A DNA stretch of 64,000 nucleotides from the NCBI RefSeq assembly GCF_008370325.1, contig NZ_VNIP01000011.1, positions 310,001-374,000 on the forward strand, read 5' to 3'. Made by a program: the position numbers and the translations under genes. Origin of the DNA: Martinezella tropici. GTDB taxonomy: Bacteria > Pseudomonadota > Alphaproteobacteria > Rhizobiales > Rhizobiaceae. Positions within the stretch are counted from its first letter, which is position 1. The number at the start of each line of letters is the position of its first letter. Below the pieces are notes generated by a model. The model searched no databases. It saw nothing but the letters and a program-made list of their open reading frames with translations, and was not told where the DNA came from. Of this stretch, positions 39,441 to 49,264 are shown one piece after another.

Positions 39441-42089
39441 ATGCGAACAGACACCGGCCAGATCGTCAATCTGGCAGACTACCGTCCCACCGACTTCGTT
39501 CTGGAACGCGTGGACCTTACCTTCGATCTGCATCCAACCGAAACCAAGGTCGAAGCGCGGCTGATCTTCCATCGGCGCGAAGGCATCGATCCCAAGGCAC
39601 CGCTGGTGCTCGATGGCGACGAACTGGTTCTGTCCGGGCTGCTGCTCGACCAGAGCGAACTTCCCACCGAACAATATGACGCCACGCCGGAAAGCTTGAC
39701 CGTTCGCGGCCTGCCCGAGAGCACGCCTTTCGAGCTGACGATCACGACCGTCATTAATCCCGAGGCCAACACGCAGCTGATGGGCCTCTACCGCACCGGC
39801 GGCATCTATTGCACGCAGTGCGAAGCCGAAGGCTTCCGCCGCATCACCTATTTCCCGGATCGGCCTGATGTTCTCGCCCCCTATACGGTCAACATCATCG
39901 CCGACAGGGCTGCCAATCCGCTGCTGCTGTCGAACGGCAACTTCCTTGGCGGCGCTGGCTATAGTGAAGGCAAGCATTTCGCCGCCTGGTTCGATCCACA
40001 TCCGAAGCCGAGCTATCTCTTCGCGCTTGTCGCCGGCGACCTTGGCGTCGTCGAAGATACGTTCACCACCCTGTCCGGCCGCGAAGTGGCGCTGAAGATC
40101 TATGTCGAGCACGGCAAGGAGCCGCGTGCTGCCTATGCCATGGATGCGCTGAAGCGCTCGATGAAGTGGGACGAAGAGCGATTCGGCCGCGAATACGATC
40201 TCGACATCTTCATGATCGTCGCCGTGTCGGACTTCAACATGGGCGCGATGGAGAACAAGGGGCTCAACGTCTTCAACGACAAGTACGTGCTCGCCGATCC
40301 CGAGACGGCAACCGATGCCGACTATGCCAACATAGAAGCCATCATCGCCCACGAATATTTCCATAACTGGACCGGCAACCGCATCACCTGCCGCGACTGG
40401 TTCCAGCTCTGCCTCAAGGAAGGCCTGACCGTCTATCGCGATCACGAGTTTTCCGCCGACCAGCGCTCGCGTCCCGTCAAGCGCATCGTCGAAGTCCGGC
40501 ATCTGAAATCGGAACAGTTTCCGGAAGACAGCGGACCGCTCGCCCATCCGGTTCGCCCGACAAAATATCGTGAAATCAACAACTTCTATACGACGACCGT
40601 CTATGAGAAGGGCAGCGAAGTCACGCGCATGATCGCAACCCTGCTCGGCCGCGATCTCTTCAAGCAGGGCATGGATCTCTATTTCGATCGGCATGATGGT
40701 CAGGCCGTCACGATCGAGGATTTCGTTAGATGTTTCGAGGATGTCAGCGGCCGCGATCTCACGCAGTTTTCGCTTTGGTACCACCAAGCCGGCACGCCCC
40801 TCGTCACCGCATCCGCCGCCTATGATGCCGAAGCCAAGACGTTCACCTTGTCGCTTGAGCAGATGGTGCCGGCAACGCCTGGCCAGACCGCCAAGAAGCC
40901 GATGCACATTCCGCTGCGCATGGGCTTGCTGGCCGAAAACGGCACCGTCATCACGCCTGCATCCGTCATCGGCGCGGAGCTCACCGACGATGTCCTGCAC
41001 CTGACGAAGCAGACGCAGACGGTGACGTTCCACGGCATTCCCTCACGGCCGGTTCTGTCGCTCAATCGCAGCTTCTCGACACCGATCAACCTGCAATTCA
41101 GCCAGAGCACCCGCGATCTCTCGCTGATCGCGCGCTACGAGACCGATCATTTCGCCCGCTGGCAAGCGCTGATCGATCTTGGCCTGCCCAACCTCTTGCA
41201 GGCGGCGCGCGATGCACGTCAGGGCATCGACATCACCTGCGGTTCGGCCTTCACCGACGCACTGCTCGCAGCCGCGGCCGACGAAAGCCTGGAGCCGGCA
41301 TTTCGTGCCCAGGCGCTTGCCCTGCCGAGCGAGGCCGATATTGGCCGGGAGCTTGGCGGCAATAACGATCCGGATGCCATTCATGCCGCGCGCCAGACGA
41401 TCATCAAGCGGGTGGCCGAGGCCGGAAAACAGGTCTTCACCGCGCTTTATGACGGCATGCAGACGACAGGCGTCTTCTCGCCGAATGCTGCAAGCGCCGG
41501 CCGCCGCGCCTTGCGCAACACGGCGCTAGGCTACCTGTCGCAGCTGGACGAGACGCCGGCGAGAGCGAAAGCTGCCTATGATGCCGCGAACAATATGACC
41601 GATCTCAGTGCCGCGCTGACCATTCTGGCGCAGCGCTTCCCGGATACGGCGGAGACGGCGGCAGCGCTTGCGCATTTCCGCGACCGCTTCGCAGACAATG
41701 CGCTCGTCATCGACAAGTGGTTCGCCATTCAGGCCGCAATCCCTGGCGCGGGCGCGCTGGAGCGCATTCGGCTGCTGATGGAGACGCCCCTGTTCAAGCG
41801 CACCAATCCGAACCGTGTACGCGCAGTCCTCGGCACCTTCGTCTTCGCGAACCCGACCGGCTTCGGTCGGGCAGACGGCGCCGGATACCATTTCCTGGCC
41901 GACGAGATCCTTGAGATCGATCCGCGCAACCCGCAGCTCGCAGCCCGCATCCTGACGTCGATGCGCTCCTGGCGGCTGCTGGAACCGGTGCGCGCCGACC
42001 ATGCCCGCTCGGCACTGATGCGGATCGAACGCTCGAACAACCTTTCGACCGACGTACGCGACATCGTGGACCGCATTCTGAAGGAGTGA
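39441..42089 (+). CDS. pepN: Aminopeptidase N (M1 family zinc metallopeptidase)
   Basis: An 882-residue cytoplasmic aminopeptidase that trims N-terminal residues from peptides. It has the substrate-recognition sequence GAMENKGLNVF (about residues 267-277), the zinc site HEYFHNW (from residue 304) with the third ligand Glu in LKEGLTVYRDHEFSAD, and IYCTQCEAEGFRRITYFPDRPDV in the N-terminal saddle domain. The E. coli-type four-domain length is normal. The C-terminal HEAT-like domain is present (PARAKAAYDAANNMTDLSAALTIL through RDIVDRILKE). The ATG at 39441 is the first in-frame start and begins the conserved MRTDTGQIVNLADYRPTDF. Confidence 0.95.
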   Translation: MRTDTGQIVNLADYRPTDFVLERVDLTFDLHPTETKVEARLIFHRREGIDPKAPLVLDGDELVLSGLLLDQSELPTEQYDATPESLTVRGLPESTPFELTITTVINPEANTQLMGLYRTGGIYCTQCEAEGFRRITYFPDRPDVLAPYTVNIIADRAANPLLLSNGNFLGGAGYSEGKHFAAWFDPHPKPSYLFALVAGDLGVVEDTFTTLSGREVALKIYVEHGKEPRAAYAMDALKRSMKWDEERFGREYDLDIFMIVAVSDFNMGAMENKGLNVFNDKYVLADPETATDADYANIEAIIAHEYFHNWTGNRITCRDWFQLCLKEGLTVYRDHEFSADQRSRPVKRIVEVRHLKSEQFPEDSGPLAHPVRPTKYREINNFYTTTVYEKGSEVTRMIATLLGRDLFKQGMDLYFDRHDGQAVTIEDFVRCFEDVSGRDLTQFSLWYHQAGTPLVTASAAYDAEAKTFTLSLEQMVPATPGQTAKKPMHIPLRMGLLAENGTVITPASVIGAELTDDVLHLTKQTQTVTFHGIPSRPVLSLNRSFSTPINLQFSQSTRDLSLIARYETDHFARWQALIDLGLPNLLQAARDARQGIDITCGSAFTDALLAAAADESLEPAFRAQALALPSEADIGRELGGNNDPDAIHAARQTIIKRVAEAGKQVFTALYDGMQTTGVFSPNAASAGRRALRNTALGYLSQLDETPARAKAAYDAANNMTDLSAALTILAQRFPDTAETAAALAHFRDRFADNALVIDKWFAIQAAIPGAGALERIRLLMETPLFKRTNPNRVRAVLGTFVFANPTGFGRADGAGYHFLADEILEIDPRNPQLAARILTSMRSWRLLEPVRADHARSALMRIERSNNLSTDVRDIVDRILKE

Positions 42090-42210
42090 CTGCGATCTCC
42101 CCGGGTGCCGATTTCAAGAGCTGATTTGCGTCGGCCTTTTCAGCTTCAGCGAGTCCCGAATACGCGCAACTTACCGCTGCGTGTGCGAAATATGCTGAAA
42201 TCGCAGATGG

Positions 42211-42225
42211 TTAAGAAAGTTTTAC
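42211..42225 (+). promoter_or_regulatory. Possible CtrA-binding site upstream of pleC
   Basis: TTAA-GAAAGTT-TTAC matches TTAA-n7-TTAA in seven of eight positions, 94 bases before the pleC ATG. CtrA is the master regulator whose phosphorylation PleC influences, so feedback is conceivable; single sites of this quality occur by chance. Confidence 0.35.
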
Positions 42226-42318
42226 CGCACCCTCTGGACAAGCCGAATCACGAATGATTCATTAAGGCAGATTCGGGCGAGCGGTGCAGCGAATCACACG
42301 AGGGACAAGGCTGAAGCG

Positions 42319-44634
42319 ATGGTGGACGTGCGGCGGGCAACCGCGGCCGAAGGACGGCTGCGTGTTAATTTCGACGGTCTGAAATCCTGGCATAGCGGCG
42401 TTACCGATCGAACCGGAGTGCGTGTGGAGACGATCTCGCGCCGCTTCCCGCAGACGGAACATATTCTCAAGCGCGTCATTCCGGTTCTCATCGTTTCCTT
42501 CCTGATGGTCGTTGCCGCCTCGCATTTCTTCGGAATGATCACGGAACATGGCCGGATGGCGGCGTCTGCCCGCCGTACGACTTCGCTTTCCATCGCCGCC
42601 GCATCCGCCGCCCTTTCGAACGATGCCAGCCTGTTCCAGGCCGGCGACCGCAGCGGCGCAGAACGAAAATTGGCCTCCTATTTGCCGCAGGATCGATTGG
42701 ATACCGGCGCATTCGTGCTGCTCGTGCAGTCGAGCGGCCGCGTGTTCGGCTCGTCGGCGGCCGGCTCCGGCTATATCGGCATGCTGATCTCCGACTTCTT
42801 TCCGGAAGTGTCGGCCATCCGCAATTTCGGCGACCATGCCGGCGTGATCGAAACCATGATCGGCGGCGAGCCCTATTACGCGGCGATCTCCCTGATCGGC
42901 GACAAGGGCGATTTCATCCTGTCGGCCGCATCGATGGATCAGATCGACAAACTCTGGCGCGACGAGCTGACGCTGAACGTCACGCTCTTTGCCGGCATCT
43001 CCTCCATCCTGCTCGTCATTCTCTATGCCTATTACACCCAGGTGAAGCGGGCCCGGGACGCGGATGAAATCTTCCTCGAATCGAACCTGCGGGTCGAGAC
43101 AGCGCTTTCGCGCGGACGCTGCGGCCTTTGGGATTTCGATTTCACCAGCCGCAAGTTCTTCTGGTCGCGCTCGATGTACGACATGCTCGGGATGCCGGCC
43201 GCCGACAAGCCTCTCGCCTTCACGGATGCGGCGCGGCTGATGCACCCGGACGACAATAGCCTTCACATGCTCGCCCGCTCCATCACCCGCGGCAATGCCG
43301 GCCAGGTGGACCAGATCCTGCGTATCCGCCATGCCAAGGGACATTATGTCTGGATGCGCGCCCGCGCCCAGGTGATCCGCACCAATTCGGGCCGCGTGCA
43401 CATGATCGGCATCGCCATGGATGTCACCGAGCAGCACCGGCTGGCGCAGCGCTATGCCGAAGCCGACCAACGGCTGGCCGATGCCATCGAATGCACCTCC
43501 GAAGCCTTCGTGCTGTGGGACAAGAACGATCGTCTCGTCATGTGCAACGCGCATTTTCAGCAGGCTTACGGCCTGCCCGACAATGTGCTGGTGCCCGGCA
43601 CCGAGCGCGCCGTCGTCAATGCCGCGGCAGTTCGGCCGGTCATCGAGCGGCGCATCGTCGATCCCGGCCGCATCAGTCATTCGCAGACGACGGAAGTGCA
43701 GCTGGCCGACGAGCGCTGGCTGCAAATCAACGAGCGCCGTACCCGCGACGGCGGCCTCGTCTCCGTCGGCACTGATATCACGCAGCTGAAGCGCAATCAG
43801 GAGCGCCTTCGCGAGTCCGAGCGCCGGCTGATGGCGACGATCAACGATCTCTCCGCCTCAAGGCAGATCCTGGAGCGGCAGAAGGCCGAGCTTTCGACCG
43901 CCAATGCCAACTACCTTGCGGAAAAAGAGCGGGCCGAAGCGGCCAACAGGGCCAAGTCGGAGTTCCTCGCCAATATGTCGCATGAGTTGCGCACGCCGCT
44001 CAACGCCATCCTCGGCTTCTCGGAGATCCTGCACGACCAGATGTTCGGCCCGCTCGGCTCCGCCCGCTACAACGAATATGCCAAGGATATCCACGACAGC
44101 GGCAAGCATCTGCTCAACGTCATCAACGACATTCTCGATATGTCGAAGATCGAAGCCGGGCATATGAAGCTCTCCTGCGAGCAGATCAATCTGGCGCCGC
44201 TCATCGAGGAGTGCCTGCGTTTCACCCGCATCCCGGCCGCTCAGAAGAACATTCTCGTCGAGCAGAACATTTCCTCGGAGATCAAGCTGAGTGCCGACCG
44301 CCGAGCGATGAAGCAGATCGTGCTCAACCTGCTCTCCAACGCCGTGAAATTCACCAATGACGGCGGCCGTATCGCGGTTCGCACGCGCAAGGTCGAGGAT
44401 GCTGTCATGCTTGTCATCGCCGACACGGGCATCGGCATTCCGAAATCAGCCTTGAGCAAGATCGGCCAGCCCTTCGAACAGGTGCAGAGCCAATATGCGA
44501 AGAGCAAGGGAGGCTCAGGCCTTGGGCTCGCCATTTCCAGATCGCTGACCGCGCTGCATCATGGCCGCATGCGCATCCGCTCCCGCGAAGGCATCGGCAC
44601 CGTCATCGCGATCCGTATCCCTGATCAGCGCTAA
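42319..44634 (+). CDS. pleC: Sensor histidine kinase/phosphatase PleC
   Basis: A 771-residue membrane kinase. Two hydrophobic helices (RVIPVLIVSFLMVVAASHFFG near residue 55 and VTLFAGISSILLVILYAYY near 225) flank a periplasmic sensor. Two PAS-type domains follow (GRCGLWDFDFTSRKFFWS and ECTSEAFVLWDKNDRLVMCNAHFQQAY), then the DHp helix with His555 in MSHELRTPLNAILGFSEIL, and a HATPase_c domain (NLLSNAVKFT, DTGIGIP, GGSGLGLAIS). The LNAILGFSE pattern marks the PleC/DivJ/PdhS group that acts on DivK. Position next to glnE matches S. meliloti as I recall it. There is no receiver domain. Confidence 0.85.
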   Translation: MVDVRRATAAEGRLRVNFDGLKSWHSGVTDRTGVRVETISRRFPQTEHILKRVIPVLIVSFLMVVAASHFFGMITEHGRMAASARRTTSLSIAAASAALSNDASLFQAGDRSGAERKLASYLPQDRLDTGAFVLLVQSSGRVFGSSAAGSGYIGMLISDFFPEVSAIRNFGDHAGVIETMIGGEPYYAAISLIGDKGDFILSAASMDQIDKLWRDELTLNVTLFAGISSILLVILYAYYTQVKRARDADEIFLESNLRVETALSRGRCGLWDFDFTSRKFFWSRSMYDMLGMPAADKPLAFTDAARLMHPDDNSLHMLARSITRGNAGQVDQILRIRHAKGHYVWMRARAQVIRTNSGRVHMIGIAMDVTEQHRLAQRYAEADQRLADAIECTSEAFVLWDKNDRLVMCNAHFQQAYGLPDNVLVPGTERAVVNAAAVRPVIERRIVDPGRISHSQTTEVQLADERWLQINERRTRDGGLVSVGTDITQLKRNQERLRESERRLMATINDLSASRQILERQKAELSTANANYLAEKERAEAANRAKSEFLANMSHELRTPLNAILGFSEILHDQMFGPLGSARYNEYAKDIHDSGKHLLNVINDILDMSKIEAGHMKLSCEQINLAPLIEECLRFTRIPAAQKNILVEQNISSEIKLSADRRAMKQIVLNLLSNAVKFTNDGGRIAVRTRKVEDAVMLVIADTGIGIPKSALSKIGQPFEQVQSQYAKSKGGSGLGLAISRSLTALHHGRMRIRSREGIGTVIAIRIPDQR

Positions 44635-44673
44635 AGCGCGTCGCGATCTTTCAGATTCGCTTCTCGCGCTTTA
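44632..44673. repeat. Palindromic intergenic repeat overlapping the pleC stop
   Basis: TAAAGCGCG ... CGCGCTTTA, 9-bp perfect terminal arms of a 42-base unit that includes the pleC stop codon. A related, degenerate sequence (TTAAAGCGCGGTGCGATCTT, then GCGC arms) lies at 13925-13964. It is a rhizobial dispersed palindrome and may act as a terminator or mRNA 3' end. Confidence 0.5.
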
Positions 44674-44688
44674 GGTCCTTGATTTTGC

Positions 44689-44733
44689 GCATGTCGTTGT
44701 CGCAAAACCGCTGCGCACTTTTGCGCGACATGC
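44689..44733. repeat. 44-45 bp palindromic repeat, copy 1
   Basis: GCATGTCG ... CGACATGC ends with the inner core GCAAAACCGCTGCGCACTTT. It shares the core AAAACCGCT-n3-CACTTTT with the copies at 50113 and 56215 and lies two bases from the glnE stop, at the facing 3' ends of pleC and glnE. Confidence 0.65.
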
Positions 44734-44734
44734 T

Positions 44735-47695
44735 TCAGCTTCCAACGGTTGCCTGGAATATCTTCCGCACCGCCTTCGACAGCCGCTTCAGCTCCGCTTC
44801 CAAGGTGCGGATGTCCGGGCAGTCGCCGGCGCGGCAGACCAGCTCGATCAGTCCCGAAGGCGCATTCTGCGGATCGAACGAGCCGTCGATGCACAGCCGG
44901 ATGAGTTGCGACAGTTCCGTATAGAGATGCAGGGCCTCCAGGCAGACATCGAGATCATTGCGATCCATCAGGCTGGCGCCCAGCAGTTTCAACGCTTCCG
45001 CCGTGCTGAGCCCGTTCGCGTCGATGCCGACGCCACGCTCGGGTGCGATCAGCCGCAAATATTGCGCTGTGAATTCGATATCGATCAGGCCGCCGGGGAT
45101 CAGCTTCAGGTCCCAGATGTTTTCAGGCGGCTTTTCCTGCTCGATCAGGCCGCGCATCTCACGAACATCCCTAGCGATCTTGGCCGTGTCTCTCTTTGCC
45201 GAGAGAACTTCGCCGATGATGCGCTCGGCGTCATTCACCAACGCCTCATCCCCGCCGATCAAGCGCGCCCGCGAAAGCGCCATGTGCTCCCAGGTCCAGG
45301 CCTCCGTGCGCTGATATTTCTCGAAGGAGTTGATGCGCGTGGCGACGGGTCCCTTGTTTCCGGAAGGGCGCAGCCGCATGTCCACCTCGTAGAGGATGCC
45401 TTCGGCGGTCGGCGCCGAGAGAGCGGCAATCAGACGCTGGGTAATGCGCGTGAAATAACGCGTGGCGTCGAGTGGCTTCGGCCCAGTCGATTCACCGGCC
45501 GTGTCGTCATAGTCATAGAGCAGGATAATATCGATGTCGGAGCCGGCCGTGAGCTCGAAACTGCCGAGCTTGCCCATGCCGACGACAGCGATGCGACCGC
45601 CAGGATATTCGCCATGCGCCCCGCGGATTTCCTTCATCACGGCATCCAGCGCCGCCTCGACGATCAGATCGGCAAGATAGGTGAAGGCTCGGGCGGCCAT
45701 CTGCCCGCCGATCGCGCCCGTCAGCAGGCGGATGCCGATCAGGAAGCGCTGTTCGGATGCGAAGATGCGCAGGCGGTCCAGCACGTCCTCATAGTGTCTT
45801 GCAGGCGCCAGGAAGCTTCTGATGCGCTCCGCCAGATAATCGCGTGTCGGCAATTCGGCCATGAGGCCGGGGTCCAGCATGCCGTCGAAGACATGTGGCT
45901 TGGCCGCGATGATCTCTGCAAGACGCGGCGCCGAGGACATGATGTTGACGATGAGAGAAAGCAGCGCCTGATTGGTGCCGAGCAGCGAGAAGAGCTGAAT
46001 GCCCGCCGGCAGGCCGGAGATGAAGCTGTCAAAGCGCAGCAGCGCCTCGTCGGCACGCTTGCTTTCGCCGAAGACACGCAACAGCTCGGGCGTCAGCTCC
46101 GTCAGCCGCTCGCGCGCCTCCACCGATTGGGTCGCGCGATATCGGCCATAGTGCCAGGTGCGGATCACATTGGCGATGTCGGACGGCCTTTCGAAGCCGA
46201 GACTGCGCAGCGTCTCCAGAGTGTCGGGATCGTCGCCCTGGCCGGTAAAAACCAGATTGCCGGTTCCGGACGACAACTTCATTTCCTGCTCGAACAGGCG
46301 CGCGTAACGCCGCTCGACCGTTTTCAGCGTCGTCACCAGAGCCTCAGAGAAGGCCGTTAGGTCAGCAAAGCCCATCATGAAGACGATGCGCCGGAGCTCG
46401 GCATCGGTTTCCGGCAGCAGATGCGTCTGCTCGTCGCGCACCATCTGGATGCGATGTTCGACATTGCGCAGGAACCAGTAGGCCGATGTCAGCTCATCGC
46501 GGGTTTCCGCGTCGATCCACTTCGCCTCGGTCAACTCGGCGAGCGTTTGCTCGGTTGACCGGCAACGCAATGCCGGCATGCGGCCGCCGGCAATGAGCTG
46601 CTGCGTTTGCACGAAGAACTCGATCTCGCGAATGCCGCCGCGGCCAAGCTTGACGTTGTGGCCCTTGACGGCGATCGCCCCGTGGCCCTTGTGCACATGG
46701 ATCTGCCGCTTGATCGAATGAATGTCTGATATCGCCGCATAGTCCAGATATTTGCGGAAGACGAAGGGCACGAGATCGCGAATGAAGGCCTGGCCGGCGG
46801 CGATATCGCCGGCAACCGGGCGGGCCTTGATGAAGGCCGCGCGCTCCCAGTTCTGCCCCCTGCCCTCGTAATAGATCATCGCCGCGTCCACAGGGATCGC
46901 CAGCGGCGTCGAGCCGGGATCGGGACGCAGGCGAAGATCGGTGCGGAACACATATCCATCCGCCGTGCGCTCCTGCAGGATGCGCACCAGCCGCCGCATC
47001 AGCCGCGGGAAGATATCGATGGCGTCATCCGGATCGGGCACGATTCCTACCGTCTCGTCGAAGAAGACGACCAGATCGATGTCGGAAGAATAATTCAGCT
47101 CCTCGGCGCCGAGCTTGCCCATGCCGAGCACGATCAGCCCCGATTTCTGGCTCGGCGATGCGGGATCGGGGAGCGAAATCTTGCCGGCTTCGTGCGACGA
47201 CAGCAGCAGATGGTCGATCGCCGCCGAGATGGAAGCTTCGGCAAGCCTGCTCAGCCAAAGGGTCGTCGCCTTACCATTATAAATGCCTGCGAGATCGGCG
47301 AGCGCGATCAGAAAGGCAGCACGGCGCTTGATGACGCGCAGGCGGCTCATCACCTCGGATTCCGAAGGTGACGAGCTGGCCTCCTCAGCCGGCAGCCAAG
47401 CGCGGCGGGCCTCTCCCATAAGCGCTTCGACCTGAGGCGATAGCGGCCTCTCGATGGCGGCCACCAGGAGCGGCGGTTCGAGATTGGCGATCTCGCGCAG
47501 ATGAGGAGACAGAGTGAGCGCAGCGACGATGAAATCCCGCAATGCGCTCTCTTCGGCGAGCAAGGCAGCGACGGCAGGCTCTGCTCCGCCGATCTGCTTG
47601 AGATCGGCAAGCGCTGACTTCGTCTCGGTCTGGTTCAAAGGCCGCAACCGCCCAGACGGAACATCCCGCAGCAAATCGCTTTGCGTCGTCGTCAT
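44735..47695 (-). CDS. glnE: Bifunctional glutamine synthetase adenylyltransferase/adenylyl-removing enzyme GlnE
   Basis: A 986-residue cytoplasmic enzyme that adenylylates and deadenylylates glutamine synthetase in response to PII and glutamine. Two nucleotidyltransferase domains are visible: GMGKLGAEELNYSSDIDLVVFFDE in the N-terminal half and GMGKLGSFELTAGSDIDIILLYDYDD in the C-terminal half, each with the G-S/D-x-D-x-D core. The all-helical regulatory domains lie between and after them (DLKLIPGGLIDIEFTAQYLRLI). The start ATG 47695 (MTTTQSDLL) has GGGGAGAG upstream; the longer frame from 47728 adds an unsupported tail. The length is standard. It is convergent with pleC. Confidence 0.94.
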   Translation of the reverse strand: MTTTQSDLLRDVPSGRLRPLNQTETKSALADLKQIGGAEPAVAALLAEESALRDFIVAALTLSPHLREIANLEPPLLVAAIERPLSPQVEALMGEARRAWLPAEEASSSPSESEVMSRLRVIKRRAAFLIALADLAGIYNGKATTLWLSRLAEASISAAIDHLLLSSHEAGKISLPDPASPSQKSGLIVLGMGKLGAEELNYSSDIDLVVFFDETVGIVPDPDDAIDIFPRLMRRLVRILQERTADGYVFRTDLRLRPDPGSTPLAIPVDAAMIYYEGRGQNWERAAFIKARPVAGDIAAGQAFIRDLVPFVFRKYLDYAAISDIHSIKRQIHVHKGHGAIAVKGHNVKLGRGGIREIEFFVQTQQLIAGGRMPALRCRSTEQTLAELTEAKWIDAETRDELTSAYWFLRNVEHRIQMVRDEQTHLLPETDAELRRIVFMMGFADLTAFSEALVTTLKTVERRYARLFEQEMKLSSGTGNLVFTGQGDDPDTLETLRSLGFERPSDIANVIRTWHYGRYRATQSVEARERLTELTPELLRVFGESKRADEALLRFDSFISGLPAGIQLFSLLGTNQALLSLIVNIMSSAPRLAEIIAAKPHVFDGMLDPGLMAELPTRDYLAERIRSFLAPARHYEDVLDRLRIFASEQRFLIGIRLLTGAIGGQMAARAFTYLADLIVEAALDAVMKEIRGAHGEYPGGRIAVVGMGKLGSFELTAGSDIDIILLYDYDDTAGESTGPKPLDATRYFTRITQRLIAALSAPTAEGILYEVDMRLRPSGNKGPVATRINSFEKYQRTEAWTWEHMALSRARLIGGDEALVNDAERIIGEVLSAKRDTAKIARDVREMRGLIEQEKPPENIWDLKLIPGGLIDIEFTAQYLRLIAPERGVGIDANGLSTAEALKLLGASLMDRNDLDVCLEALHLYTELSQLIRLCIDGSFDPQNAPSGLIELVCRAGDCPDIRTLEAELKRLSKAVRKIFQATVGS

Positions 47696-47724
47696 GCAGC
47701 TCTCCCCAACAGCAAGCGGATAGA

Positions 47725-47768
47725 GCATGATGCCGAAAAGTGTTAGGGGATTTCGGACAACATCATGC
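47725..47768. repeat. 44-bp palindromic repeat, copy 2
   Basis: GCATGATG ... CATCATGC, 44 bases, opposite orientation. The reverse complement contains CCGAAA...CACTTTTCGG, the same core layout as the other copies. It is placed in the 150-base gap between the histidine kinase stop and the glnE start. Confidence 0.65.
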
Positions 47769-47785
47769 TCTACTTCTTTTATGCT

Positions 47786-47834
47786 AGAGCGGATTCAGAT
47801 TTTAGGTCGTTTCGACCTAAAATCATCCGGCTCT
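47786..47834. repeat. Palindromic repeat with 12-bp perfect core hairpin
   Basis: AGAGCGGAT ... CCGGCTCT flanks GATTTTAGGTCG-ttt-CGACCTAAAATC (47798-47824), a 12-bp perfect stem with a 3-base loop. It lies 15 bases downstream of the sensor kinase stop, so it may terminate the two-component operon as well. Confidence 0.65.
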
Positions 47835-47848
47835 CGTGCAGGATTAAC

Positions 47849-49264
47849 CTATTGTTTCTGCATGGGGAAGATCATGGTGACCGTTAATCCCTTGGCATCG
47901 GGACTGTCGGGATCGGTATCGGAAAGCTCCAGCCGGCCGCCATGCAGCTCCATGACCGCCTCGACCAGAGCGAGGCCAAGGCCGGTTCCCGGCTTGGAAC
48001 GGCTTTCGTCCAGGCGGAAGAAACGCTTGATCACATCGGCGCGCTGATGGGCGGGAATGCCTGGCCCATGATCGGCAACGGCGAGCGTCACCGCTTCGGG
48101 CGTGCGCGCTAGCCTGAAAGTTATCGCCTGCTTGCCGTTGCAGCCCGAGGCGTATTTGAGGGCATTGTCGATGAGGTTGAAAAGCGCCTGGCCGATCAGC
48201 TCGCGATTGCCCTGCACCTCGACATCAGGCTCGATATCCGCCGTCAGTGCCAGGCCGGCCTCTTCGGCAACCGGCTCATAGAGTTCGGCCGTATCGGCGA
48301 CGATGGAGGAGAGATCGACATCGGTCATTTCGGCGGCCACCGATCCCGCCTCGACGCGGGAAATCATCAAGAGCGCATTGAACGTGCGGATCAGCTGATC
48401 GGACTCGCCGATGATGCCCTCGAGAGCGACGCGACGCCCTTCACTATCGGCATTGTCGAGTGCATCGGCAGCCTTGTTGCGCAGGCGTGTGAGCGGGGTC
48501 TTGAGGTCATGCGCGATATTGTCGGAGACCTGCCGCAGCCCTTCGTTCAGTTTCTCGATGCGCTCGAGCATCGAATTCAGCGACGCCGACATGCGGTCGA
48601 ACTCGTCGCCGGAGCCGCCGACCGGCAGGCGCTGGGAAAGGTCGCCGGCCATGATCTTGCGGCTGGCATCCGTCATCCGGTCGATGCGCTTCAGCGCGTT
48701 GCGGCCGATGCCGAACCAGATGACCAGCGCGCCGAGGCCCATGATCGCCAGCGCCAGCATCAGCGCCTGGCGCACCAGCAAGCGGAAGCGCTCCGGCTCG
48801 CCCAGATCGCGGCCGATCAGGATGCGCAGGCCGTTGTCGAGGATGAAGATATTGGCGATCGCCAGATGGCGCCGCTCCGGATCGTTGGAAGCGTCCGTGT
48901 AGCGCTCGTAGACGAAGGGCAGCTCCGTCCAGCCGGCCTGGCCGAGAACGCCCGGCTGCACGGAGGCGACGTTGCCGGCCAGAATGTCGCCGGAAGGACC
49001 GGCAATGACATAGAGGTTGGCGCCCGGCTGACGGGCTCGGCGCTCCATCGTGCGCAGAAGCAGGTTCAGCCCGCCGATGTCATAGGCGCGCTTGACCTGA
49101 TTGACTTCCTGCTGAACGGCATCGCGGATCTGCCCCGTCAGCAACCGTTCGGACATGGCCGTGACGTAGAAGACCAGCGTCGCGGCACAAAGCGCAAAAA
49201 GAAGGATGTAAAGGGCGGAAAGGCGGACGGCGGTGGACTTGAAGAGGACGCGGAAGCGACTCAT
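47849..49264 (-). CDS. Two-component sensor histidine kinase
   Basis: A 471-residue membrane kinase. Helices at about residues 14-36 and 168-188 flank a periplasmic domain of 130 residues. HAMP region follows (RIDRMTDASRKIMAGDLSQRLPVGGSGDEFDRM), then DHp with His252 in DNIAHDLKTPLTRLRNKA, and the ATPase domain with NLIDNALKYA, DHGPGIP and GTGLGLALVEAV. It is an EnvZ/OmpR-class partner of the regulator at 49261 (ATGA overlap). The pair lies directly downstream of degP, so an envelope-stress or degP-related function is a reasonable guess; the signal is unknown. Confidence 0.92.
   Translation of the reverse strand: MSRFRVLFKSTAVRLSALYILLFALCAATLVFYVTAMSERLLTGQIRDAVQQEVNQVKRAYDIGGLNLLLRTMERRARQPGANLYVIAGPSGDILAGNVASVQPGVLGQAGWTELPFVYERYTDASNDPERRHLAIANIFILDNGLRILIGRDLGEPERFRLLVRQALMLALAIMGLGALVIWFGIGRNALKRIDRMTDASRKIMAGDLSQRLPVGGSGDEFDRMSASLNSMLERIEKLNEGLRQVSDNIAHDLKTPLTRLRNKAADALDNADSEGRRVALEGIIGESDQLIRTFNALLMISRVEAGSVAAEMTDVDLSSIVADTAELYEPVAEEAGLALTADIEPDVEVQGNRELIGQALFNLIDNALKYASGCNGKQAITFRLARTPEAVTLAVADHGPGIPAHQRADVIKRFFRLDESRSKPGTGLGLALVEAVMELHGGRLELSDTDPDSPDAKGLTVTMIFPMQKQ

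Noticed and set aside
44906..46360. A long + strand frame (484 codons) opposite glnE
   Set aside because: It lies wholly inside glnE on the other strand, has no family motif, and such antisense frames are expected in GC-rich DNA. The same holds for long frames opposite the ETF-QO gene (27127-28596), the RND pump (33339-35138) and ccmF (53211-54491).
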